From Flavobacterium psychrophilum (GTDB taxonomy: Bacteria > Bacteroidota > Bacteroidia > Flavobacteriales > Flavobacteriaceae), in NCBI GenBank assembly GCA_003243255.1, contig QFQM01000104.1, positions 1 to 15,497 of the forward strand: a stretch of DNA of 15,497 bases, written 5' to 3'. Positions 1 through 6,255 of the stretch are shown one piece after another. The translations under genes and the position numbers were made by a program. The notes under the pieces were generated by a model, which was not told the DNA's origin, did no database searches, and saw only the letters and a list, made by a program, of their open reading frames with translations. How positions within the stretch are numbered: the stretch's first letter is position 1; each line of letters begins with the position of its first letter.

Positions 1-1
1 T

Positions 2-673
2 TTCCCGGCACAGCAGGTAAATGATGATGATATTCAGTTGTATGATGAGAATGGGAAGCCTAATGTAAAATTCCTAACACTAAGGCAGCAGTCACAGAAG
101 ACAAAAGGTGCGCCTAATATTGCGCTTTCTGACTTTATTGCGCCAAAAGATACCGGAAAGACCGATTATATGGGGGCTTTTTGTGTAACTACAGGTTTTG
201 GTGTGGATGAAAAAGCGGCTGAATTTGAAGCGGAACATGACGATTACAACTCTATCATGGTTAAGGCACTGGCTGATCGTTTGGCTGAAGCATTCGCAGA
301 ATACCTGCACTTAAAAGTGCGTAAGGAGATTTGGGGGTATGCATCGGATGAGGTGCTTAGCAATGATGAACTTATTAAGGAACAGTATGAAGGTATACGT
401 CCGGCACCGGGCTATCCTGCCTGTCCTGACCATTTAGAGAAAAAGACCATCTGGCAATTGCTGGATGTTGAGCATAAAATAGGTGTATCACTAACCGAAA
501 GCCTTGCCATGTGGCCGGCTTCATCGGTATCAGGATATTATTTTGCGAATCCGAAGAGTAAATACTTTGGACTTGGTAAAATAAAAGAAGACCAGGTTGT
601 TGATTACGCCAAACGAAGAAATATAAGTACAGACGAAGCCACAAAATGGCTTAATCCTAATATCGCAGATTAG
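2..673 (+). CDS. metH: Methionine synthase, cobalamin-dependent (C-terminal part, 5' end outside window)
   Basis: This is the C-terminal 223 residues of cobalamin-dependent methionine synthase, which transfers the methyl group of 5-methyl-tetrahydrofolate to homocysteine. The visible part is the activation (AdoMet-binding) domain, which supports reductive remethylation of oxidised cobalamin. The hallmark is RPAPGYPACPDH at 398-433, almost identical to the AdoMet-binding segment of the E. coli enzyme. It is followed by a conserved SVSGYYF stretch and the typical C-terminal DQVVDYAKRR...WLNPN ending. The frame is open to the left edge, so the gene starts upstream; a TTG at 38 is an internal codon, not a start. 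metF follows after 76 bases on the same strand, which fits the pathway. In many flavobacteria MetH is split into two proteins; whether that holds here cannot be seen. Confidence 0.95.
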   Translation, partial: FPAQQVNDDDIQLYDENGKPNVKFLTLRQQSQKTKGAPNIALSDFIAPKDTGKTDYMGAFCVTTGFGVDEKAAEFEAEHDDYNSIMVKALADRLAEAFAEYLHLKVRKEIWGYASDEVLSNDELIKEQYEGIRPAPGYPACPDHLEKKTIWQLLDVEHKIGVSLTESLAMWPASSVSGYYFANPKSKYFGLGKIKEDQVVDYAKRRNISTDEATKWLNPNIAD

Positions 674-741
674 TTGTCGGGTGATGGTTGTTGGTTGTCG
701 GAAGCTACCAGAACTGTAAACCGTAAACTGTTAACTTATAA
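674..741. repeat. Degenerate 7-bp tandem repeats between metH and metF
   Basis: The intergenic region is almost entirely made of two heptamer-periodic tracts. The first is at 674-701: ttgtcgg, gtgatgg, ttgttgg, ttgtcgg. The second is at 714-741: ctgtaaa, ccgtaaa, ctgttaa, cttataa. Both were read by eye with exact 7-base spacing. The first motif resembles the reverse complement of the exact CCGGCAA repeat inside aroA (13280-13307). A function is not evident. I see no TAnnTTTG box here, so metF probably depends on the metH transcript. Confidence 0.6.
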
Positions 742-749
742 CTATTATA

Positions 750-1706
750 ATGAAAGTAACAGAGCACATAGATAATGCCAATGGCAAACCACTTTTTTCT
801 TTTGAGATACTGCCTCCGCTAAAGGGACAGAACATCCAGTCTATTTTTGACAGTATTGATCCGCTGATGGAGTTCAATCCGCCGTTTATAGATGTAACTT
901 ATCATAGGGAAGAGTATGAATATAAAGAACTGCCAAGCGGTTTCCTGGAAAAGAAGGTAGTAAAGAAACGTCCCGGAACGGTAGGGATCTGTTCGGCGAT
1001 ACAGAATAAATATCAGGTAGATGCTGTGCCACATATTCTATGTGGTGGCTTTACCAAAGAAGATACCGAGAACTTTCTTATCGACCTTGACTTTTTAGGG
1101 ATTCAGAATGTGGTTGCACTTAGGGGTGATGCAGTGAAGAGTGAGATATACTTTAAGCCTGAGAAAGAAGGTAATCATTATGCAACCGAACTGGTAACGC
1201 AAATTTCGGACTTAAATAATGGGATTTACCTTGATGACGATTTACAAAATACGTCGGCTACTAACTTTTGTATAGGTGTGGCGGGTTATCCTGAAAAACA
1301 CATGGAGGCACCAAGCCTTGACAGTGATATTCATTTCCTGAAGCAGAAAATAAAGAACGGAGCATCTTACATTGTTACGCAGATGTTCTTTGATAACCAA
1401 AAATTCTTTGACTTTGTGGCAAAATGCCGAAAAGAAGGGATTACTGTGCCTATTATTCCGGGGCTGAAGCCTATAGCGACCAAAAAGCAGCTGAATTTAA
1501 TTCCGCACCGCTTTAAGGTAGATTTACCGGATGATCTTATTATGGCTGTTGTCAAAGCAAAAGATAACGACGCTGTACGACAAATAGGAATTGAATGGTG
1601 TACGGAGCAGAGTAAAGAACTTGTAAAAGCCGGTATTCCGGTACTGCATTATTACTCTATGGGTAAGTCTGAAAATGTAAAAGCTATCGCATCAGCGATA
1701 TTTTAG
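750..1706 (+). CDS. metF: 5,10-methylenetetrahydrofolate reductase
   Basis: This 318-residue flavoprotein reduces 5,10-methylene-THF to 5-methyl-THF, the methyl donor for the MetH encoded just upstream. The length is close to the family norm (about 300). Expected motifs are in order: FSFEILPP at 16-23 with the catalytic Glu19 (equivalent to E. coli Glu28), ALRGD ending at Asp127 (flavin/folate site), the TQMFFD segment with the folate-binding Gln, a PGLKP loop, and the C-terminal HYYSMGK, which matches the family's HFYT motif. The ATG at 750 gives the canonical N-terminus. No separate promoter is obvious, so it is probably cotranscribed with metH. A hairpin terminator lies 29 bases past the stop. 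Confidence 0.96.
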   Translation: MKVTEHIDNANGKPLFSFEILPPLKGQNIQSIFDSIDPLMEFNPPFIDVTYHREEYEYKELPSGFLEKKVVKKRPGTVGICSAIQNKYQVDAVPHILCGGFTKEDTENFLIDLDFLGIQNVVALRGDAVKSEIYFKPEKEGNHYATELVTQISDLNNGIYLDDDLQNTSATNFCIGVAGYPEKHMEAPSLDSDIHFLKQKIKNGASYIVTQMFFDNQKFFDFVAKCRKEGITVPIIPGLKPIATKKQLNLIPHRFKVDLPDDLIMAVVKAKDNDAVRQIGIEWCTEQSKELVKAGIPVLHYYSMGKSENVKAIASAIF

Positions 1707-1734
1707 ATAATTGTTTGTTTGTTGTTTGTAAAGA

Positions 1735-1766
1735 AGCCCGGCATTGTTGTCGGGCTTTTTTTATTT
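1735..1766 (+). terminator. Rho-independent terminator after metF, possibly bidirectional
   Basis: AGCCCG (1735-1740) pairs with CGGGCT (1751-1756) around a 10-base loop, followed by a T-rich run. On the minus strand the same hairpin is followed by TTCTTT, so it may also stop transcription coming from the gldA side, whose last gene ends at 1761. Confidence 0.8.
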
Positions 1767-2132
1767 TGTTATTACAATGCTGTAAAAAAGAAATATTAAA
1801 ACTGAGGGTAAAAAGATAAAAAGCCAAAATGATAACGTGGGGTGATTATCGATGAAGTTATACTTATATGTGTATTTAATGGCAATTTCCTTGGTTACGG
1901 ATTCTCTGAAATAGTAACAATAATTAAAAACGGCAGATCCGACAAGAACTAAAAAGGTTAAATAGCTTTGTTTATGAATTACTTCGTATATGTTACAATC
2001 AACCAAATACAATACATTAGTTGGTAGAAACATAATAAGATTTACCTGAAAAAACCAAAAAAAGAGTGTTCCAAATTTACTATTATAATCAAAGCCAAAT
2101 GCTCTGTATGTGATATAATAAAACAGGCTCAC
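1761..2132 (-). CDS. Hypothetical small membrane protein downstream of gldA
   Basis: This 123-residue protein is not recognised. It is very rich in Phe, Tyr, Leu and Ile, with three hydrophobic stretches likely to span the membrane at about residues 23-44, 55-75 and 100-121. A short polar loop with charged residues (about 77-95) lies between the second and third. The start is a GTG at 2132-2130 that shares one base with the TAG stop of gldA (TAGTG), suggesting translational coupling to the ABC ATPase. Its position suggests a membrane partner of GldA, but the known partners GldF and GldG are larger and are encoded elsewhere in F. johnsoniae; this is neither. The stop codon abuts the metF terminator. 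Being open over 370 bases in AT-rich DNA, membrane-like and coupled makes it likely real, though short. Confidence 0.65.
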   Translation of the reverse strand: MSLFYYITYRAFGFDYNSKFGTLFFWFFQVNLIMFLPTNVLYLVDCNIYEVIHKQSYLTFLVLVGSAVFNYCYYFRESVTKEIAIKYTYKYNFIDNHPTLSFWLFIFLPSVLIFLFYSIVITK

Positions 2133-3037
2133 TACTTCTTTTTCGTCATTTCCCTGAACACAGTTTCAAGGTTTTTGCTCTTAAGTGATAGCTGAAGCGT
2201 TTTCAGGTTATTGGCCTGTGCGAAGTCGAATACTGCAGGGCGCATATCGTTGTCGGCTTCAAATGTAAGTTCCCAAACATTGCCTTTAGTATTAACAGCT
2301 GATGAGAGGTTTGAAAGGCTTTCAAGTGATGATTTGTTTACCGCCTGGTCAAATTCTACCTCAATTATCTGTGCTTCTTTGTGGTCTTTTACAAGGTTGC
2401 CAATTTCTTTATCGGTAACGATCTTTCCATGGTTGATGATGATAACCCTGTCGCAAATGGCCTCAACTTCCTGCATGATGTGCGTAGAAAGGAAAACGGT
2501 TTTGTCTTTGCCAATGTTCTTGATAAGATCGCGTATCTCTACAATCTGGTTAGGGTCAAGTCCGGTAGTAGGTTCATCAAGGATAAGTACTTCGGGATCA
2601 TGTAGTAATGCAGAGGCAAGACCTACACGCTGGCGGTATCCTTTAGAAAGCGCACCAATTTTTTTGTGAGCTTCAGGAGTAAGTCCGGTTAGTCGGATGA
2701 CCTCTTCAATACGTGATTTGTTTACTTTATAAACATCGGCATTGAATTCAAGGTATTCGCGAACATACAAGTCAAGGTATAATGGGTTGTGTTCCGGAAG
2801 GTAACCAACCGATTTCTGAACCGCTTTTTCTGCTGTAGCTACATCAGATCCGTTTACCAGTGCTGTGCCACTATCGGCATTAAGGTAAGTGGTCAGGATT
2901 TTCATAAGTGTCGATTTTCCGGCACCGTTTGGTCCCAGGAAACCTACAATTTCTCCTTTGTTTACAGAAAATGAAACAGCATCAAGCGCTTTTTGTTCGC
3001 CATAGCTCTTAGAAATATCCTTTACCTCGATTGACAT
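2132..3037 (-). CDS. gldA: Gliding motility ABC transporter ATP-binding subunit GldA
   Basis: This is a 301-residue ABC ATPase. Seen in the sequence: Walker A GPNGAGKST at 35-43, Q-loop region YLPEHNPLYLD (79-89), signature LSKGYRQR (130-137) instead of LSGGQ, Walker B LILDEP (151-156), D-loop GLDP (159-162) and H-loop His186. A C-terminal extension of about 100 residues follows. The N-terminus and the YLPEHNPLYLDLYVREYL segment match Flavobacterium johnsoniae GldA as I recall it. In that organism GldA works with the membrane proteins GldF and GldG and is required for gliding over surfaces. It is common in Flavobacterium for gldA to stand apart from gldFG, as here. A TAnnTTTG box lies 21 bases upstream. 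The downstream membrane-protein gene overlaps its stop by one base. Confidence 0.93.
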   Translation of the reverse strand: MSIEVKDISKSYGEQKALDAVSFSVNKGEIVGFLGPNGAGKSTLMKILTTYLNADSGTALVNGSDVATAEKAVQKSVGYLPEHNPLYLDLYVREYLEFNADVYKVNKSRIEEVIRLTGLTPEAHKKIGALSKGYRQRVGLASALLHDPEVLILDEPTTGLDPNQIVEIRDLIKNIGKDKTVFLSTHIMQEVEAICDRVIIINHGKIVTDKEIGNLVKDHKEAQIIEVEFDQAVNKSSLESLSNLSSAVNTKGNVWELTFEADNDMRPAVFDFAQANNLKTLQLSLKSKNLETVFREMTKKK

Positions 3038-3057
3038 AGTCTTAAAATGGTTTTTGG

Positions 3058-3065
3058 CAAAAATA
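3058..3065 (-). promoter_or_regulatory. Bacteroidota-type -7 box for gldA
   Basis: On the minus strand this reads TATTTTTG, matching TAnnTTTG, with its 3' end 21 bases from the gldA ATG. I do not see a well-placed -33 TTG. It lies back to back with the box at 3107-3114, so the 94-base gap serves two divergent genes. Confidence 0.55.
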
Positions 3066-3106
3066 CTAAGAAAATGACAGGTTGGTTATTATTTGTTTCA
3101 ATTTTA

Positions 3107-3114
3107 TATTTTTG
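3107..3114 (+). promoter_or_regulatory. Bacteroidota-type promoter for the lipoprotein gene
   Basis: TATTTTTG matches the TAnnTTTG -7 consensus and ends 18 bases before the ATG. A TTG at 3082-3084 sits 22 bases upstream of the box, within the 17-23 base range reported for flavobacterial promoters. Confidence 0.65.
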
Positions 3115-3131
3115 GAGAAAACTAAATCATT

Positions 3132-3560
3132 ATGAAAAAAATCATCGCTTTATCTTTTGCGTTCGTAGTATTGGCAGCCTGTTCTTCTGATGACAGTCCT
3201 TCTTCAACACAAAATTACAGCCAGCTTATTTTGGGTAAATGGTATTTTGTTGAGTCTACTTATGATGGTATAGCAGTCCCTTATGAGCATGACTGCCCTG
3301 CAAACAGGGATTATGAAGAGTTTACATCTGATGGCGTAGGCAAATATGTAGGGCATAATACCGAATGCGAAGTGGATGAGGAAGAATCAGGTCTTTATGA
3401 AATTGAGGGCAACATCCTTAAAATTATTGATACAAGCGAGTTTCCGCTTAATGCCGAATATACCATCACCACTCTTGATGAAGAGGAATTGGTATTGAAA
3501 CTTACTATAAATGAGCCGGAAGGACAGATGGTAGAAGTTTCAAAATATTCTAAAATATAA
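3132..3560 (+). CDS. Small lipoprotein, lipocalin-like, probably surface exposed
   Basis: This 142-residue protein has a type II signal peptide: Lys2-Lys3, a hydrophobic core, and lipobox LAAC with the lipidated Cys17. The residues just after the cysteine (SSDDS) resemble the acidic lipoprotein export signal that sends Bacteroidota lipoproteins to the outer surface. The mature part starts with a LILGKWYFVEST segment typical of the small lipocalin-like lipoproteins of this phylum, followed by alternating beta-type strands (YEEFTSDGVGKYV, YEIEGNILKI, YTITTLDEEELVLKL) and two further cysteines (in HDCPAN and TECE) that could pair. The substrate is unknown. It is divergent from gldA and monocistronic, ending at a strong terminator. 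Confidence 0.85.
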   Translation: MKKIIALSFAFVVLAACSSDDSPSSTQNYSQLILGKWYFVESTYDGIAVPYEHDCPANRDYEEFTSDGVGKYVGHNTECEVDEEESGLYEIEGNILKIIDTSEFPLNAEYTITTLDEEELVLKLTINEPEGQMVEVSKYSKI

Positions 3561-3582
3561 TAAGTTTCTTAAATGACTTATA

Positions 3583-3616
3583 AATCCTGACAAGCTTTGG
3601 CCTGTCAGGATTTTTT
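3583..3616 (+). terminator. Rho-independent terminator after the lipoprotein gene
   Basis: AATCCTGACA (3583-3592) and TGTCAGGATT (3603-3612) form a perfect 10-bp stem with a 10-base loop, and a T run extends to 3616. Confidence 0.92.
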
Positions 3617-3633
3617 ATTGGCTGTAAATACCG

Positions 3634-3641
3634 TAAATTTG
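3634..3641 (+). promoter_or_regulatory. Bacteroidota-type -7 box for the DAHP synthase gene
   Basis: TAAATTTG matches TAnnTTTG and ends 17 bases before the ATG at 3658, just downstream of the preceding terminator. The nearest TTG (3618-3620) is only 13 bases away, so the -33 element is weak or absent. Confidence 0.6.
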
Positions 3642-3657
3642 TTTCATATTAGATACG

Positions 3658-4764
3658 ATGGAAAATAATATAGAGATGAAAGCGTGGCTTGACGAATTTA
3701 AAGCGTCTAAGCCCTTGATTATAGCAGGTCCGTGCAGTGCCGAAACGGAAGAGCAGGTGTTAGATATTGCCCGTCAGCTTAAAGATTCAGATGTTAGTAT
3801 ATACCGTGCCGGTATCTGGAAACCCAGAACGCGTCCGGGAGGATTTGAAGGTGTCGGTGCTATCGGGCTAAAATGGCTGCAAAAAGCAAAAGCAGAAACC
3901 GGATTGCCTATGGCAATTGAGGTGGCAAATGCTACCCATGTAAAATTAGCCCTTGAACATGATATAGATGTATTGTGGATAGGTGCACGTACAACAGTGA
4001 ATCCGTTTGCGGTGCAGGAAATTGCCGATGCGCTTGCAGGTACCGATAAAATTGTACTGATAAAAAATCCGGTAAATCCTGATTTGAGCCTTTGGCTGGG
4101 AGGTGTGGAGCGTTTGTATAATGCCGGCATTAAAAAGCTTGGCGTTATCCATAGAGGATTCTCAACATACGAAAAAACAAAATACCGTAACATACCCGAG
4201 TGGCAGCTTGCTATTGAACTTCATGAACGTTTCCCTGATTTGCCCCTTATTGGTGATCCGTCGCATATAACAGGTCGGCGTGATATGATACAGGAGGTAG
4301 CTCAACAGGCGCTGAACCTGAATTATGACGGACTGATGATCGAAACCCATAATGACCCCGATAAGGCCTGGAGTGATGCCGCTCAGCAGGTAACCCCAGA
4401 AAGGCTTAAAGAAATCTTGAGCAGTCTTATTGTTCGTAAAAAGACTAACGAGGACAGCGCTTTTAATGAAGAGCTTGAAAAACTGAGGCTTCGAATTGAT
4501 GAATATGATTCAAAACTTATTCAGGTATTAGGGCAGCGTATGCGAATTGCTGACAAGATAGGGGAACTTAAGAAAGAAAATAACGTTGCCGTATTGCAAA
4601 CCCAGCGCTGGAAACAGATACTGGAAAGGATGAAGGCCGAAGGGCTGCCTGAAAATCTTGGAGAAGAATTTATTCTTGACCTTTTCAGGGCGATACATCA
4701 GGAAAGCATTACGCACCAGGAGAAAATAATTACGGGTACTGCAGATGAAAATATCAGCCAATAA
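3658..4764 (+). CDS. Bifunctional DAHP synthase / chorismate mutase (type II)
   Basis: This 368-residue fusion carries two steps of aromatic amino acid synthesis. Residues about 1-260 are a type Ib (KDO8P-synthase-like) DAHP synthase, which condenses PEP with erythrose 4-phosphate: IIAGPCSAET at 20-29, KPRTRPGGFEG at about 55-65, a GDPSHITG metal/substrate loop and IETHNDP near the barrel end. Residues about 272-355 are an AroQ-type chorismate mutase helix bundle, with Arg279 in LRLRID, the QRMRIADKIGELKKE helix supplying the further Arg and Lys expected at the active site, and an HQESITHQ ending. In studied members with this layout the mutase domain also mediates feedback by its pathway product. 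It follows its own promoter, and rsgA begins 20 bases after the stop behind another promoter box. aroA of the same pathway lies 8 kb downstream. Confidence 0.93.
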   Translation: MENNIEMKAWLDEFKASKPLIIAGPCSAETEEQVLDIARQLKDSDVSIYRAGIWKPRTRPGGFEGVGAIGLKWLQKAKAETGLPMAIEVANATHVKLALEHDIDVLWIGARTTVNPFAVQEIADALAGTDKIVLIKNPVNPDLSLWLGGVERLYNAGIKKLGVIHRGFSTYEKTKYRNIPEWQLAIELHERFPDLPLIGDPSHITGRRDMIQEVAQQALNLNYDGLMIETHNDPDKAWSDAAQQVTPERLKEILSSLIVRKKTNEDSAFNEELEKLRLRIDEYDSKLIQVLGQRMRIADKIGELKKENNVAVLQTQRWKQILERMKAEGLPENLGEEFILDLFRAIHQESITHQEKIITGTADENISQ

Positions 4765-4772
4765 TAATTGCC

Positions 4773-4780
4773 TATCTTTG
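4773..4780 (+). promoter_or_regulatory. Promoter box immediately before rsgA (near-leaderless)
   Basis: TATCTTTG matches TAnnTTTG, but it ends only 4 bases before the ATG at 4785. If transcription starts the usual 5-8 bases after the box, the mRNA begins at or next to the start codon. I see no -33 TTG at the expected distance, so read-through from the upstream gene may also contribute. Confidence 0.55.
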
Positions 4781-4784
4781 CGCT

Positions 4785-5756
4785 ATGACAGGATTGGTTT
4801 ATAAATCTACCGGAAGCTGGTATACTGTAAAGACAGATGAGGGAACCTTTTACGAATGCCGTATTAAAGGTAAATTCCGTATTAAGGGCATCAAGAGTAC
4901 TAACCCTGTTGCCGTAGGCGATATAGTTGATTTTGACCTTGATGAAACTTCTGATACAACTACGGGGCTGATACATAATATTCAGGAAAGGAAAAATTAT
5001 ATTATCCGTAAATCGGTAAACCTGTCCAAACAGGTACATATTATTGCTTCGAATATTGATAAGGTATTTCTTTTGGTTACAATAAACAATCCGCCTACGA
5101 CTACAAGTTTTATCGATCGATTTCTGGTGACTGCCGAAGCTTATGGTATTGAAGCGATACTGGTATTCAATAAAATTGATACGTTTGACGATACAATGCT
5201 GGATGAGCAGCTGTATCTTCAATACATATACAGTAATATAGGTTATACATGCCTACGTGTTTCTTCAACCCAGCAAAAAGGAATTGAGGAACTGAAGGCT
5301 GAGATGAAAGATAACGTGAGTATGTTCTCAGGACATTCAGGGGTTGGTAAATCTACACTTATTAATACGCTTCAGCCTAATCTTAATCTAAAAACAAAAG
5401 AAATATCTGAGCAGCACAGCCAGGGGCAGCATACTACAACTTTTGCCGAAATGTTTGATCTTGACTTTGGTGCAAAAATTATTGATACCCCGGGAATCCG
5501 TGGTTTTGGTATAGTAGATATGGAAAAAGAAGAGATTGGGGATTACTTTCCTGAATTCTTTGCGCTGAAAGACCAGTGTAAGTTCAATAACTGCCTGCAT
5601 AAGGAAGAGCCGCATTGTGCTGTAAAAGAAGCACTTGATAACGATGAAATTGCATGGTCGCGTTACAATAGTTATTTGCAAATGCTGGAAGGTGATGAGG
5701 AACATTACCGTACGGATGCTTATGCAGATGGCAGAAACAAAGAGGAGCAGGAATAA
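4785..5756 (+). CDS. rsgA: Ribosome small-subunit-dependent GTPase A
   Basis: This 323-residue circularly permuted GTPase acts late in 30S subunit maturation. The domain order is N-terminal OB fold (about 1-85), then the GTPase with motifs in permuted order: G4 NKID at 129-132, G1 GHSGVGKST at 183-191, G3 DTPG at 234-237. A C-terminal zinc finger follows, with Cys265, Cys270, His272 and Cys278 in the usual C-x4-C-x-H-x5-C spacing. The length is within the family range. The stop codon shares its last A with the ATG of dtd (TAATG), so the two are translationally coupled. Confidence 0.95.
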   Translation: MTGLVYKSTGSWYTVKTDEGTFYECRIKGKFRIKGIKSTNPVAVGDIVDFDLDETSDTTTGLIHNIQERKNYIIRKSVNLSKQVHIIASNIDKVFLLVTINNPPTTTSFIDRFLVTAEAYGIEAILVFNKIDTFDDTMLDEQLYLQYIYSNIGYTCLRVSSTQQKGIEELKAEMKDNVSMFSGHSGVGKSTLINTLQPNLNLKTKEISEQHSQGQHTTTFAEMFDLDFGAKIIDTPGIRGFGIVDMEKEEIGDYFPEFFALKDQCKFNNCLHKEEPHCAVKEALDNDEIAWSRYNSYLQMLEGDEEHYRTDAYADGRNKEEQE

Positions 5757-6208
5757 TGAAGGCAGTTATACAACGTGTCAGTGAGGCATCGGTAACTATT
5801 GAAGGTAATAAAGTAGCTGATATAAAAGCCGGACTCCTCATTCTTGTAGGGATTGAAGACGCCGACACTCAGGAGGATATCAACTGGCTTTCGGCAAAAA
5901 TTGTTAAGCTCAGGATCTTTGGTGATGATGAAGGCCTGATGAACCGTTCCATAGAAGATATTAATGGTGATATAATAGTAGTAAGCCAGTTTACACTTCA
6001 TGCTGCTACAAAAAAAGGCAATCGCCCTTCTTACATCCGCGCTGCGAAGCCTGATGTTGCTATCCCTCTTTATGAAGCATTCGTAAAACAAATTAAAAAA
6101 GACCTCTGCAAAAAGGTACAAACCGGTGAGTTTGGTGCCGATATGAAAGTTGCTTTGCTAAATGATGGACCGGTAACGATAATTATAGATACAAAAAACA
6201 AAGAATAG
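5756..6208 (+). CDS. dtd: D-aminoacyl-tRNA deacylase
   Basis: This 150-residue protein removes D-amino acids mischarged onto tRNA. Both family signatures are present: SQFTL at 77-81 (with Thr80) and NDGPVT at 136-141, whose Gly-Pro pair excludes L-amino acids by backbone contacts. The N-terminus MKAVIQRVSEASVTIEG is canonical. It overlaps rsgA by one base and was probably cotranscribed with it; both serve translation quality. No hairpin terminator is seen before the next promoter box at 6231. Confidence 0.95.
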   Translation: MKAVIQRVSEASVTIEGNKVADIKAGLLILVGIEDADTQEDINWLSAKIVKLRIFGDDEGLMNRSIEDINGDIIVVSQFTLHAATKKGNRPSYIRAAKPDVAIPLYEAFVKQIKKDLCKKVQTGEFGADMKVALLNDGPVTIIIDTKNKE

Positions 6209-6230
6209 GTTTTTTGTGTTAAAAAAATCA

Positions 6231-6238
6231 TAATTTTG
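6231..6238 (+). promoter_or_regulatory. Bacteroidota-type -7 box for the DUF3857 cluster
   Basis: TAATTTTG matches TAnnTTTG and ends 17 bases before the ATG at 6256. A TTG at 6214-6216 is 14 bases upstream of the box, shorter than usual. No other box is evident before the following genes, so this may drive the run from 6256 to 13951. Confidence 0.5.
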
Positions 6239-6255
6239 GATAAACCAAACCAATC

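Noticed and set aside
674..749. AdoMet or cobalamin riboswitch ahead of metF
   Set aside because: The spacer is only 76 bases, made of degenerate heptamers, and lacks the conserved helices of these aptamers.
2211..2669. Plus-strand open frame of 152 codons opposite gldA
   Set aside because: gldA on the minus strand has all ABC motifs; this frame shows only reversed codons of it, rich in Ser and Arg, with no family resemblance.
4698..5222. Long open frame on the minus strand (174 codons) antisense to the end of the DAHP synthase gene and the start of rsgA
   Set aside because: It lies fully across two well-supported genes, has no recognisable domain or promoter, and its composition is that of an antisense shadow. 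Other antisense frames over metF, aroA, queA and the DUF3857 genes were dropped for the same reason.
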